64,000 nucleotides of DNA, taken from positions 186,001 to 250,000 of the forward strand of contig CAZAUJ010000002.1 in the NCBI GenBank assembly GCA_964488355.1. The letters are read 5' to 3'. Positions 17,076 to 25,409 of the stretch are shown here, piece after piece (position 1 is the stretch's first letter; each line of letters starts with the position of its first letter). A program made the translations under genes and the position numbers. The notes beneath the pieces are model-generated. The model saw only the letters and a list, made by a program, of their open reading frames with translations, had not been told where the DNA came from and did no database searches. This DNA comes from Thermoanaerobaculum sp964488355 (lineage in GTDB: Bacteria > Acidobacteriota > Thermoanaerobaculia > Thermoanaerobaculales > Thermoanaerobaculaceae).

Positions 17076-17992
17076 GGCCTTGCCTCCGTTAGAAGGAGCA
17101 GCATGGCAAATGCTGCCAGAGCCGTAGCCAGGCCCAGGTACTGGGGCACCCGCGCCAGCTGCATTCGCGCCACGGTGCTTTCCACCAGCCCGATGAGAAC
17201 ACCCGTTAGCGCCATGCCCGCAAGGAAAAGCACGAGCCCCGTTGCCCAAGAAGAAGTCGGGGGGAGGAAGATGCCGACGAAAAGCGCGGAAAAGAGCCAA
17301 AGTTTGAGCGAGGCTCCGTAAAGGATGAAGGCCAGATCGGGCCCCGAATGGTCCAGGATCATGACTTCATGGATCATGGTGAGTTCCAGGTGGGTGGCGG
17401 GATCGTCCACCGGAATGCGATTGTTCTCGGCCAGCAGAACGAGGAAGAAGGCGACAGCCATCAGGAGCAAGGCCGGCACCCGCCCCCATGCCACAGCACC
17501 GCTCGTACCCCACTCTGCCAGGCTTAGCCCGCCCTGCGCCCGGGCCAATCCCCCCAGCACCAGAAAGAAAGCGGGTTCGGCAAGGGTGGAGAAGGCCGCT
17601 TCGCGGCTCGCGCCCATGCCTTCAAAGGAGGAACCGGTATCCATGGCCGCCGCCAACAAGGCGAAGCGCGAGAGGGCAAGCAGGTAAGCAAACAGCACCA
17701 GGTCGCCAGGAAAGGAGAAAGGCGGGGGGCAGGGACCCTGGGGCAAAAGGAAGAGGGCGGAGACCAGGGCCGCCAGGGAAACGGCGGGCCCCGCGCGAAA
17801 AACCCACGTCGCGGTGGTGCTGATCACCTGGCCCTTCCCGAGCAAGCGGCGCAGGTCGCGGTACGGTTGGAGGAGACTCGCCCCGCGGCGTCCGGCCATC
17901 CAAGCCTTGGTCCGGCTGATCAGGCCTGTGAGCAGCGGTGACAGCCCAAGGGCTAGGAGGGGAGCTAGGGCACTTAGCCAGCGGCTGCTCAT
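17072..17992 (-). CDS. Ehr-like complex NuoH-type membrane subunit (HyfC/HycD-like)
   Basis: A 306-residue membrane protein of the complex I subunit 1 family. The diagnostic cytoplasmic loop reads ENNRIPVDDPATHLELTMIH, with the acidic residues that line the ion/quinone cavity in NuoH-like proteins. About eight hydrophobic segments are visible. It anchors the hydrophilic arm to the membrane and couples redox change to ion movement. ATG 17992 overlaps the upstream stop by 4 nt, and the 3' end overlaps the HyfE-like start by 4 nt. Confidence 0.86.
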   Translation of the reverse strand: MSSRWLSALAPLLALGLSPLLTGLISRTKAWMAGRRGASLLQPYRDLRRLLGKGQVISTTATWVFRAGPAVSLAALVSALFLLPQGPCPPPFSFPGDLVLFAYLLALSRFALLAAAMDTGSSFEGMGASREAAFSTLAEPAFFLVLGGLARAQGGLSLAEWGTSGAVAWGRVPALLLMAVAFFLVLLAENNRIPVDDPATHLELTMIHEVMILDHSGPDLAFILYGASLKLWLFSALFVGIFLPPTSSWATGLVLFLAGMALTGVLIGLVESTVARMQLARVPQYLGLATALAAFAMLLLLTEARP

Positions 17993-19989
17993 GTGAGCAC
18001 CTGCCACAGGAGTAGGGCCACGAGGGCTACGAGAACGTACAGCAGGTAGTTTTGCAACTTGCCGTGCTGAAGGGGTCGCAGGACCTTGGCAGCGGCAAGG
18101 ATACCCCGGACCACGGGGTCGAAGATCCACCGGTCCGCCGGGTCGGGGTAGCGGCTTTGGTAGGAGGCACTATGGGGAAAGAGTCCCTTGGCCCGCCGCT
18201 GGCGTCGCACGGCGGGAACCAGCCGGAGCGCCACGGCGAGGAGCGGTTGGGCAAAGGACGAGGCCGTGTACTGCATGCGGGGCGAGGGGGCGACAAAGCC
18301 GCACCCCCAGGTCGGTCCCTTGGCGAGCTCCCGCCCACGGAGGAGAAGGTTTCTGAGGGCGAGCAGGAAGGCCGAGGCGGCCAGCAGGGCCAAGCCAGCC
18401 CAGGCCACTGCCTGGAGGGGGCGCAGGGTGCTGGCCAGTTCCTGGGTGGCGGTGTCCGGGCCGCCCACCAGGGCCTGGGCAGCCGGCAGGACCAGGCGCA
18501 GGGCCCACGGGGCGCCCAGGCCCACCGCGAGACACCCGGCCCCCACCGCCGCCATGGGCACCCTCATCCAGAGCCCCCGTTCCTGGACGCGCAAGGCTTG
18601 CGGGCTGCGCGGCTCCCCGAGAAAGACCACCCCCGAAGCCTTGGCGAAGCAGGCCAGGGCCAGCCCACCTACCAACGCCAGGGAGGGAACCGCCGCGAAA
18701 AGGACCGCCGACGGGGCTCCAACTCCCCGGAGGGCCCCCTTGAGGAATCCGGCGTACAGGAGCCATTCGCTGACGAAGCCGTTGAGCGGGGGGAGGGCGC
18801 AGATGGCGGCGGACCCCGCCAGGAAGGCGGCGCCGGTCACCGGCATCCGCCGCAGCAGGCCTCCCAGCTTTTCCATGTTTCGCGTTCCCGTGGCCTGGGC
18901 CGCCGCGCCTCCACTCATGAACAGGAGCCCTTTAAAGAGGGCGTGGTTGAGCGTGTGGAGCAGGGCGCCGGCGGCGGCGAGGAGCGAAGCCTCTTGCAGC
19001 CCCGTGGCTCGCGCCACCAGGGCAGCCCCCAGCCCCAGAAAAATGATGCCCACGTTTTCCACGCTGGAGTAGGCGAGGAGCCGCTTGAGGTCCTGCTGGG
19101 CCAGCGCGTAGGCCACCCCTCCCAGGGCCGAAGCCGCCCCAAAGCCCATGAGCAGGTAGCCCCACCCCCGCGGCGGGGTCCCGGCCAGGAGCAGGAGGCG
19201 TAGGATCCCATAAAGGCCCATCTTGATCATGACGCCGGACATGAGGGCGGAGACGTGGCTGGGGGCTGCGGGGTGGGCCCTCGGGAGCCAAACGTGAAAC
19301 GGGATCAGGCCCGCCTTGCTACCAAAGCCGGCGAGCCCCAACAGGAACACTGCCCAAGCCACGCCTGGTGCCAGGGGCGTGGATGCCAAGCCATCAAAGG
19401 CGAGGGTGCCGGCGTGGGCGCCCCAGAGGCCGAAGAGGGCGGCGAGGCACGCCGCCCCCAGGTGGGTGGCCGTGAGGTACACGAGGCCGTCCTTCCGAAC
19501 CCCTTCGTCTTCGTGGTGAAAAAGGACGAGGAAGAACGAGGACACCGACATCCCTTCCCACGCCAGGAGAAACAGCACCCCGTCCCGAGCCAGCACCACC
19601 AAGGCCATGGACGCGACCAGAAGCTGGAAAAAGCACCAGGACGTGGAGGCCCACCGGGATTCCTCGTCATGGGAAAGGTAGCCCTTTCCGTAGGCGGCGG
19701 CGGGAACGGCCAGCAACAGGACAAACAGCAGGAAAAAGGCCGAGAGGCTGTCCAGGCCAATTTGCAGCGTGCCAATGGGCATGGCCCACGACAGGCGAGC
19801 TTGCCAGGGCTTTCCATCGGCCAGGGCGGAGGCGGTGGGTGGAAGGGCCAGCAGGGCCGAGATGAGGCACGAGGCAAAAGCCACCCCCGCTGCGCGGCGG
19901 GAGCGGAATCCGAAAAGGAGCGAAAAAAGCGCCCCAACCGCCAGAGTGGCCAGGCTGGCCAGCAGCCACGCGCCGCCGTGGGACATCAC
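17989..19989 (-). CDS. Ehr-like complex antiporter-type membrane subunit (HyfB/NuoL-like)
   Basis: A 666-residue polytopic protein with 15 or more hydrophobic segments. The antiporter signature is clear (PFHVWLPRAHPAAPSHVSALMS, about residues 225-245). It also has AWEGMSVSSFFLVLF with its conserved glutamate and KRLLAYSSVENVG. It is longer than the HyfF-like paralogue because of a C-terminal extension with extra helices, as HyfB/NuoL proteins have. It is the second ion-pumping subunit. The start is GTG 19989 or the ATG immediately after it (19986); both overlap the stop of the regulator gene. Confidence 0.85.
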   Translation of the reverse strand: MMSHGGAWLLASLATLAVGALFSLLFGFRSRRAAGVAFASCLISALLALPPTASALADGKPWQARLSWAMPIGTLQIGLDSLSAFFLLFVLLLAVPAAAYGKGYLSHDEESRWASTSWCFFQLLVASMALVVLARDGVLFLLAWEGMSVSSFFLVLFHHEDEGVRKDGLVYLTATHLGAACLAALFGLWGAHAGTLAFDGLASTPLAPGVAWAVFLLGLAGFGSKAGLIPFHVWLPRAHPAAPSHVSALMSGVMIKMGLYGILRLLLLAGTPPRGWGYLLMGFGAASALGGVAYALAQQDLKRLLAYSSVENVGIIFLGLGAALVARATGLQEASLLAAAGALLHTLNHALFKGLLFMSGGAAAQATGTRNMEKLGGLLRRMPVTGAAFLAGSAAICALPPLNGFVSEWLLYAGFLKGALRGVGAPSAVLFAAVPSLALVGGLALACFAKASGVVFLGEPRSPQALRVQERGLWMRVPMAAVGAGCLAVGLGAPWALRLVLPAAQALVGGPDTATQELASTLRPLQAVAWAGLALLAASAFLLALRNLLLRGRELAKGPTWGCGFVAPSPRMQYTASSFAQPLLAVALRLVPAVRRQRRAKGLFPHSASYQSRYPDPADRWIFDPVVRGILAAAKVLRPLQHGKLQNYLLYVLVALVALLLWQVLT

Positions 19990-20684
19990 GCACCCGTCCC
20001 GAGGCGGGCCTCTACCCGCTCAAAGGCGTGAAGAATCGCTTCCCGTCCCGCCTCCTCATCGAGGTGCCGCAGGACATCCCCGTCCTTGAGGGCAAAGGCG
20101 AGGCGGGAGAGCAGGCGCAGGTGGCTCTTGACGGTGGAGCTGATCAGGACAAACAGGGCCTTCACGGGGCGGCCGTCCAGCGCGCCAAAGTCCACCGGCC
20201 GTTCGAGGAAGCACAGGGACAGCGTATCGGGAGCGGGAGGCAGGATTACGGGAAAGCGGGGGTGAGGAATGGCCATGCCGTTGCCCACCGCCGTGGACCC
20301 CAAGTTTTCCCGGGCGAGGAGCATTTCGGCGAGGAAGGCCCGGTCGGTCCCCTCCGGGAGGGGCAGGTACCCCACCAAGTTGCGAAGGACTGTTTCCTTG
20401 TCGTCTCCGCTAACCCGGTAGTGGATGCCCCCCGCCTGCAGGGCGCGGACGAGGCTTGCGGGGGGCTCGGGACTGGGCGAGGGGCCCTCGTCAAACACCG
20501 AAGGGGAAACGGCAAGCCGGCGCGCGGTGGCCCACTCCAGGATCTCAGCGCGGCTGAACCGGTACTGGTCCTGGATCCGGTAGGCAGGGATGCTTCCCTG
20601 TTTGATCCACCGGTAAACGGTTTTCTCCGACACCCCCAGGAGCTTGCTGATGTCTCGAACGGTCAGGTTCACCCTGCCCTCCAT
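19986..20684 (-). CDS. Helix-turn-helix / PTS IIA(Ntr)-like fusion regulator
   Basis: A 232-residue two-domain protein. Residues about 6-58 are an excisionase/MerR-like DNA-binding helix-turn-helix (LTVRDISKLLGVSEKTVYRW, then AYRIQDQYRFSRAEILEWA). Residues about 74-230 form a PtsN-type EIIA domain with the phosphorylatable histidine in GNGMAIPHPR (His141) and the following STVKSHL and LSRLAFAL segments. EIIA(Ntr) proteins sense phosphorylation state of the nitrogen-PTS; here this seems tied directly to DNA binding. It is first in the Ehr-like operon and coupled to the next gene by an overlapping stop/start. ATG 20684 has only a weak AAAGAG upstream; the frame continues to 20789. Confidence 0.84.
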   Translation of the reverse strand: MEGRVNLTVRDISKLLGVSEKTVYRWIKQGSIPAYRIQDQYRFSRAEILEWATARRLAVSPSVFDEGPSPSPEPPASLVRALQAGGIHYRVSGDDKETVLRNLVGYLPLPEGTDRAFLAEMLLARENLGSTAVGNGMAIPHPRFPVILPPAPDTLSLCFLERPVDFGALDGRPVKALFVLISSTVKSHLRLLSRLAFALKDGDVLRHLDEEAGREAILHAFERVEARLGTGA

Positions 20685-20801
20685 GGGACTCTTTGGCCCA
20701 TGTTTGGACACGATAACCCATTTCTTCGCGGCAAGCAACCCGCCAGCACGCAGGTAAGCTGGCTGGTTTTCCGTTGGCCCGGCTGCCACCGGTGGCCTCT
20801 C

Positions 20802-21575
20802 TCAGGGCAAAGGGGTTCCCAGCCGGGAGAGGTGGAAGCGCACGCGGCGGGTGGGCGCTTGGTGGTAGCGAGAGACCAGTGCTTCCGGGGCTTTCGGCAG
20901 GGGCTCGGTAAGCAGACGGCCTTCCACCCACAGCGCCAAGCGCCGGCCGATGAAAGGCCAGGGGTGGAGGCGGTAGGTGTCTTCCCCCGCGGGAAGCAGC
21001 TTGAGGTCCCGCGCCCCGTCTTTGAAAGGCGCTGCAGGCAGGGTATGCGGCTGGCCAGTACCCTGGCACAGGCGCAGAGCCAGGGCATCGCAAAGGCGAA
21101 GGATGGCCACATCAGCCTCAGCTCGACCGGTGGCAAAAAGCTGCCGAAAGCGTGCTTCCTGCTTTAAGGTGGCCTCCAGCTTCTCCAGCTTGGCCTGCAG
21201 TGCGCACTCGAAATCCCGGTGGGCCCTCGGGGAGTAAGTGCGGGCCAGGTGCAGCAGGTGCCGCCCCACCAGCCAGGCGACGAAGCGGCCTCGGCTGAGG
21301 GCGAGGCGGAAACTGTCCCACCAAAGGGCTTCCCGCGCTGGGCCCTCGGGCCAGCAGGCGAAGCTGGCCACCTCACCCGCCGGGGTGAGCGCCGGCTCGC
21401 GCTCGGCTAAGTCCCAACCGGCATCGTGCAGCAACACCGCTGCCAAGACCTCGTTGAGTGGGCTGGGCGCCAGGCATTGCCGGTTGCCCCAGTGCCGGGC
21501 GAGGGCGAAGGCCGCCAACGCATGCGCCGATTGGGGGATGAGCAGCAGGCCATCCGGCAAGGCGCGCAGGATCAC
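20802..21575 (-). CDS. DUF3891 family protein
   Basis: A 257-residue soluble protein resembling DUF3891, whose function is not known. A histidine-rich first helix (SAHALAAFALARHWGN) and LLHDAGWDLAERE recall an HD-type metal site, but the complete HD motif set cannot be confirmed by eye. GTG 21575 is chosen because it overlaps the glycerate kinase stop by 4 nt (GTGA), giving MILRALPDG as N terminus; a TTG 27 nt upstream is possible. It is the third gene of yggX-glycerate kinase-DUF3891. Confidence 0.72.
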   Translation of the reverse strand: MILRALPDGLLLIPQSAHALAAFALARHWGNRQCLAPSPLNEVLAAVLLHDAGWDLAEREPALTPAGEVASFACWPEGPAREALWWDSFRLALSRGRFVAWLVGRHLLHLARTYSPRAHRDFECALQAKLEKLEATLKQEARFRQLFATGRAEADVAILRLCDALALRLCQGTGQPHTLPAAPFKDGARDLKLLPAGEDTYRLHPWPFIGRRLALWVEGRLLTEPLPKAPEALVSRYHQAPTRRVRFHLSRLGTPLP

Positions 21576-22945
21576 GAGCCGCCTCCGGCCGAGGGTGGCC
21601 AACCACCCGCTGGGGGACTGGGTCGCTGCCAGGCTTTGGCTCGTGGTGGCAAATGAAGGGCGGGTTCAGGGGCCGCCAGGGCGAGCACGATATCGGCGAC
21701 GTTGGTGCCTGTGGGGCCGGTGATGATCGCCTCGGGCAGCCCGTCAAAGAAACCCCAGGAGTCGTTTTGCTCGAGGGCCTGCTGGGCATCTTTGCCCGCC
21801 TGGCGGGCGCGGAAGAGGGTTTGGCCGTCCACCACCGCACCGGCGGCGGGGGAGGTGCCATCCAGGCCGTCGGTGCTGGCGGCCAAAAGGCAACGGTGGG
21901 GTACGTCAGCTAGTCGCAACGCCGCGGCCAGCGCCAGCTCCAGGTTGCGCCCGCCCCGTCCCTGGCCGCGCACCGTCACCGTGGTTTCCCCCGCGGCCAA
22001 CAGGGCCGTTCCCGGCGTGGCACTGGCCAGCGCTGCCCCCAGGGCTCGCCCCACCTCCCGCGCCTCACCGCGCAACTGGGTGGTGAGCACCTGGGGTCGG
22101 AAACCAGCCGCCAGCAGCTCGTACTTGGCCCTCTCCAGGGCATCGCGGTTGCTGGCGAGCAGGAACGTGCGGGCGCGGCCCAGGGCCCCATCTTCTGGTT
22201 TGGGCGTTTCCCCAACGCCCTTGCGCCACAGCTGCACCAGCCGGGGGAACTTTTCCGCCAGGCCGAAGCGCCGCAGCACCCCAAGGGCGTCCTCCACTGT
22301 GCTGGGGTCGCCGACGGTGGGACCGGAAGCCACCACGGTCAGGTCGTCGCCCGGGACATCGGACAGCACCAACGCTAAAAGGGGAGCGGGGCAACGGGCG
22401 GCCAATTGCCCTCCCAGCGTTTGGCTCAGGTGTTTGCGCACGGTGTTGAGCTGGCGGATGTTGGCCCCCCGACGAGAAAGCTCCTGGGCAAGCTGGTCCA
22501 CCTCCTCCACGCTCACGCCCTCTACCGGGAGGGAGAGCAGCGCCGAGCCGCCCCCTGAAAGCAACAACACCACCCCGTCGGTGGGCCCTAACCGCGCCAG
22601 TTGGTGCAGCAGGACGGTGGCAGCGCGGGCATTGGCCTGGCTTGCCCGCGGGTGGGTCCCCAAATGGGTAACGGCGGCCAGCTTCGACGGCACGGCAACC
22701 CCTTGGGGAGCCAACACGAAAAGCTCCTCGGGCACGCGGCGTGAGAACTTAAGGAAAGCCAAGGCCATGCTGGTACCAGCCTTGCCGATGCTAGCCAAAA
22801 AAAGCCGCCCTTCGGGTTCCAAGCTCGCATCCTTAAAGCGCACCCCTCGGGGGGTAAAGGCCAGCTGGCGCAACAGCTGCTGTGGCTGCACCGCCTCAAC
22901 CGCGGCGGCAACGCAGTTTCGAGCCAGGGTGGTCAGCGCCGTCAT
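21572..22945 (-). CDS. Glycerate 2-kinase (DUF4147/MOFRL family)
   Basis: A 457-residue cytoplasmic enzyme with the GckA/TtuD architecture. The N-terminal DUF4147 domain has SIGKAGTSMA, LLSGGGSALL and DVPGDDL. The C-terminal MOFRL domain has GETTVTVRGQGRGGRNLELAL, STDGLDGTSPAAGAVVD and TGPTGTNVAD. It phosphorylates D-glycerate to 2-phosphoglycerate with ATP, linking serine or sugar-acid breakdown to lower glycolysis. ATG 22945 overlaps the yggX stop by 4 nt, and the gene's stop overlaps the DUF3891 start by 4 nt. The longer open frame upstream covers yggX and is not coding. Confidence 0.88.
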   Translation of the reverse strand: MTALTTLARNCVAAAVEAVQPQQLLRQLAFTPRGVRFKDASLEPEGRLFLASIGKAGTSMALAFLKFSRRVPEELFVLAPQGVAVPSKLAAVTHLGTHPRASQANARAATVLLHQLARLGPTDGVVLLLSGGGSALLSLPVEGVSVEEVDQLAQELSRRGANIRQLNTVRKHLSQTLGGQLAARCPAPLLALVLSDVPGDDLTVVASGPTVGDPSTVEDALGVLRRFGLAEKFPRLVQLWRKGVGETPKPEDGALGRARTFLLASNRDALERAKYELLAAGFRPQVLTTQLRGEAREVGRALGAALASATPGTALLAAGETTVTVRGQGRGGRNLELALAAALRLADVPHRCLLAASTDGLDGTSPAAGAVVDGQTLFRARQAGKDAQQALEQNDSWGFFDGLPEAIITGPTGTNVADIVLALAAPEPALHLPPRAKAWQRPSPPAGGWPPSAGGGS

Positions 22946-23169
22946 GATGCCAACTGGAAGAACTCCTTCAGGTGTTGCGTGAGCACGCCGCGCGTGTGCG
23001 GATCCTGCAAGCTCAGGTGGTACTCGTTGATGATCATGACCTGCACTCGGAGCCACTCCTGCCAGCAGGCGGGGCATACGGACTCCTGCAAGAGCTTGCC
23101 CAGCTCCCCGGGCATGGGTGCTTGTGCGAGAGGCTGCGAGGACAGGCCGCAACGGCGACAGGTAATCAT
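22942..23169 (-). CDS. yggX: YggX-like Fe(2+)-trafficking / oxidative damage protection protein
   Basis: A 75-residue protein with the YggX profile: N-terminal ITCRRCG, the PGELGKLLQESVCPACWQEW core and INEYHLSLQDP followed by a C-terminal helix. It is slightly shorter than the usual about 90 residues. It is thought to protect iron-sulfur clusters and help iron trafficking. The CRRC and CPAC pairs could bind a metal here; E. coli YggX has only the first cysteine region, so the second pair deserves note. The ATG has a GAGGGGG ribosome site. It heads the operon with glycerate kinase and DUF3891 and is divergent from the HAD gene 34 nt away. Confidence 0.85.
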   Translation of the reverse strand: MITCRRCGLSSQPLAQAPMPGELGKLLQESVCPACWQEWLRVQVMIINEYHLSLQDPHTRGVLTQHLKEFFQLAS

Positions 23170-23189
23170 GCGCGATCCCCCTCGCAGCG

Positions 23190-23195
23190 TAGAAT
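23190..23195 (+). promoter_or_regulatory. Putative -10 element (TAGAAT) before the HAD-manC pair
   Basis: GCGTAGAAT ends 8 nt before the HAD gene ATG, so a transcript would have almost no leader, and no Shine-Dalgarno sequence is present. The same 9-nt shape (GCGTACAAT) precedes selA and ychF on the minus strand. Confidence 0.45.
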
Positions 23196-23203
23196 AGCCG
23201 CGC

Positions 23204-23929
23204 ATGGCGGGTTTGGTAAGAGGCGGCCCCTTTCGCGCGGTGCTGGTGGACGTGGGCGGCACCCTCATCCGTGCCGAACCCGACCCGCCCACCGTGTACG
23301 CCCAAACCTTGTCGCGCTGGGGGCCCGCGGTTAGCCCTGAGCAGGTGGCGCCAGTGTTTGCTCAAGTCTGGCAGGAAATGACGCAGGAGCACCCGCGGGG
23401 CTTGGATCGCTACCACCTGCTTAAAGGGGGCGAGTGGGCCTGGTGGGGCAAGTTGCTCCGCGAGGTGCTGGCCCGCCTGGCTCACCCTGCCCCGTGGCAG
23501 GAGGCCCTGGACGAGCTGTTTACCATCTTTGCCCGTCCCCAGCAATGGAAGGTGTACCCGGAGGTGATGGAAGTGCTGCGCCGGCTGCGGCAGCGAGGGG
23601 TGATGGTAGCTGCCGTTTCCAACTGGGATTCGCGCTTGCCGGCGCTGTTAGCCGGTTTGGGGCTTATCCCTTACCTGGACGAGCTGGTGGTTTCCAGCCT
23701 CGAGGGGGTGGAGAAACCCAACCCGGAGATTTTCCAGCGGGCGCTCGATCGCCTGGGGGTCAGGGGGGCGGAAGCTACCCACTGGGGCGACTCGCCCTTG
23801 GACGATTACCGTGGTGCGGAAGCCTGCGGGATTGCCCCCGTGCTCGTTGACCGGGAAGGGCTGTTCTTGGATTCCTACGTCCGCGCCCGCAACCTGAGCG
23901 AGGCCTATGAGCTCTGCTTTGCCTCTTAA
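23204..23929 (+). CDS. HAD-superfamily hydrolase (subfamily IA, HDHD3/REG-2-like)
   Basis: A 241-residue cytoplasmic protein with HAD motifs in order: VDVGGTL (motif I, nucleophile Asp), VSNWDSRL (motif II), a conserved lysine in EKPNPEIF (motif III) and GDSPLDDYRGA (motif IV). In motif I the second aspartate of DxDxT is replaced by glycine, as in the HDHD3-like group, so phosphatase activity may be weak or different. The helical cap is inserted between motifs I and II. Its last 23 nt overlap manC, so a sugar-phosphate role is tempting but unproven. Confidence 0.82.
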   Translation: MAGLVRGGPFRAVLVDVGGTLIRAEPDPPTVYAQTLSRWGPAVSPEQVAPVFAQVWQEMTQEHPRGLDRYHLLKGGEWAWWGKLLREVLARLAHPAPWQEALDELFTIFARPQQWKVYPEVMEVLRRLRQRGVMVAAVSNWDSRLPALLAGLGLIPYLDELVVSSLEGVEKPNPEIFQRALDRLGVRGAEATHWGDSPLDDYRGAEACGIAPVLVDREGLFLDSYVRARNLSEAYELCFAS

Positions 23930-24992
23930 AGTGGTGGTTATGGCCGGGGGTGCGGGGACCCGCTTCTGGCCCCTGTCCCGGCACCACCGCCCCAAACAAC
24001 TCCTCCCCCTCTTTGGGGGGCGGTCCCTGCTGCAGATGACAGCCGCTAGGGTATTACCCCTCTGCGGCTGGGCGGGTTTGCTGGTGGTCACTGGCCAGCA
24101 CCTGGCCTCGGCTGTGGCTCAGCAGCTCCCGGAGCTGCCCCCAGATCAGCTGTTGGCCGAGCCGGAGGGCCGCGATACGGCCGCCTGTGTGGGCTGGGTG
24201 GCTTGGCGCCTGTTGGCCAAGGGCGAAAACCCAGTGATGGCGGTGCTGCCAGCGGATCACTGGGTGGGCGACGATGAGCTCTTCCGGCACGTGCTTCAGG
24301 CGGCGGTGGGTGTGGCCAGCGAAAAGCATTGCCTGGTGACCATAGGCTTGGCGCCCAACCGCCCGGAGACCGGCTACGGCTACCTGCAGTTGGCTGAGTG
24401 TGCCGGGCAGCGGCAGGGGGTGCGCTTTTTCCCCGTGCGCCGCTTCGTGGAAAAGCCCAGCTTGGAGAGAGCCTGTGAGTTTCTCCAGGCCGGAAGCTAC
24501 CGCTGGAACGCCGGTATCTTCGTCTTCGAGGCGGCAGTGGTCGCTGCGGCCATTCGCCAGCACCTGCCGGAACTGGCGCGAGGCCTGGACCGCTTGCTGG
24601 CGGATGCTCGGGAGCTGGGCGAGGAGCAGGCGCTGGCTCGTCACTACCCTTCCCTACCACGCATTTCCTTGGACTACGGCGTGATGGAGAGGGCGGAAAA
24701 CATTTGGGCGGTGGAAGGCCAGTTCCCTTGGCACGACGTGGGTTCCTTTGCCAGCTTTGCCGAGCTGCTGCCCGAAAGCGAGGCCGGTGTGTGCCTCGGC
24801 CCTTCGGTAACGCTGGATGCGCGAGGTTGCGTGCTGGTCTCCCAGGGGCCGTTGATTGCCGCCGTGGGCGTGGAAGGGCTGGTGGTGGTGGCCACCGAGG
24901 ATGCGGTGCTGGTGGCCAGTCGATCCCAAACACAGCGGATAAAGGAGCTGGTGGCGCTCTTGCCGGCTCGAGGCTTGGGGCACCTGCTTTAG
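23907..24992 (+). CDS. manC: Mannose-1-phosphate guanylyltransferase
   Basis: A 361-residue nucleotidyltransferase with GGAGTRFWPLSR (nucleotide-binding loop) at about residues 14-25, then PRPKQLLPL-like and PADHW segments and FVEKP near 180. It makes GDP-mannose from mannose-1-phosphate and GTP, a donor for the glycan genes downstream. It has the nucleotidyltransferase domain and a short C-terminal part but no phosphomannose isomerase domain, unlike bifunctional AlgA/ManC. It overlaps the HAD gene by 23 nt and converges on the small lipoprotein gene with 6 nt between the stops. Confidence 0.88.
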   Translation: MSSALPLKVVVMAGGAGTRFWPLSRHHRPKQLLPLFGGRSLLQMTAARVLPLCGWAGLLVVTGQHLASAVAQQLPELPPDQLLAEPEGRDTAACVGWVAWRLLAKGENPVMAVLPADHWVGDDELFRHVLQAAVGVASEKHCLVTIGLAPNRPETGYGYLQLAECAGQRQGVRFFPVRRFVEKPSLERACEFLQAGSYRWNAGIFVFEAAVVAAAIRQHLPELARGLDRLLADARELGEEQALARHYPSLPRISLDYGVMERAENIWAVEGQFPWHDVGSFASFAELLPESEAGVCLGPSVTLDARGCVLVSQGPLIAAVGVEGLVVVATEDAVLVASRSQTQRIKELVALLPARGLGHLL

Positions 24993-24998
24993 TTGGCC

Positions 24999-25295
24999 TC
25001 AGCAGTTGTCGATGACGAAATAAAAGTCCTCGGCCGGCGCCAACTCCACCATTTTTCGCTCGAGCACCTCGCCGCTGCGGGTTACCGCTTCGAGGATGTG
25101 GCGTCCCTCGCCCACATCGGCCAGCACCCGATCGGAGCCCGCCTCTACCTGAAAGACTTCCCTCCCATCCACGTAAATGGTCACGTCGCAGGGGGCTTCG
25201 TTGACCACAATCAGGTCGTTGGTCTCCTCTGCCAGCTCACCGCTACAGCTGAGGAGCAACACCAGTAACAGGAGGCCGGGGCGCAGGTGCCTCAT
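24999..25295 (-). CDS. Small predicted lipoprotein, function unknown
   Basis: A 98-residue protein with a signal peptide and lipobox ending LLLSC (Cys17), so it should be lipid-anchored after export. The mature part is a small beta-rich domain (IVVNEAPCDVTIYVDGREVF, then LADVGEGRHILEAV), reminiscent of PEGA-like or immunoglobulin-like folds seen in surface lipoproteins. I do not recognise a named family. TAGCCT lies 9 nt before its ATG and no ribosome site is seen. It is divergent from the substrate-binding lipoprotein gene. Confidence 0.65.
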   Translation of the reverse strand: MRHLRPGLLLLVLLLSCSGELAEETNDLIVVNEAPCDVTIYVDGREVFQVEAGSDRVLADVGEGRHILEAVTRSGEVLERKMVELAPAEDFYFVIDNC

Positions 25296-25409
25296 GCTGC
25301 CGGTAGGCTACCTTTTTGCGCGTCGAAGCGCAACCGCCGAGAAAAAGCTTTACCGGAAGATGGCTTTCGTGGTAAAAGGGGCAAGGCGCAGAGGCGCCGG
25401 GGGTGTGCT

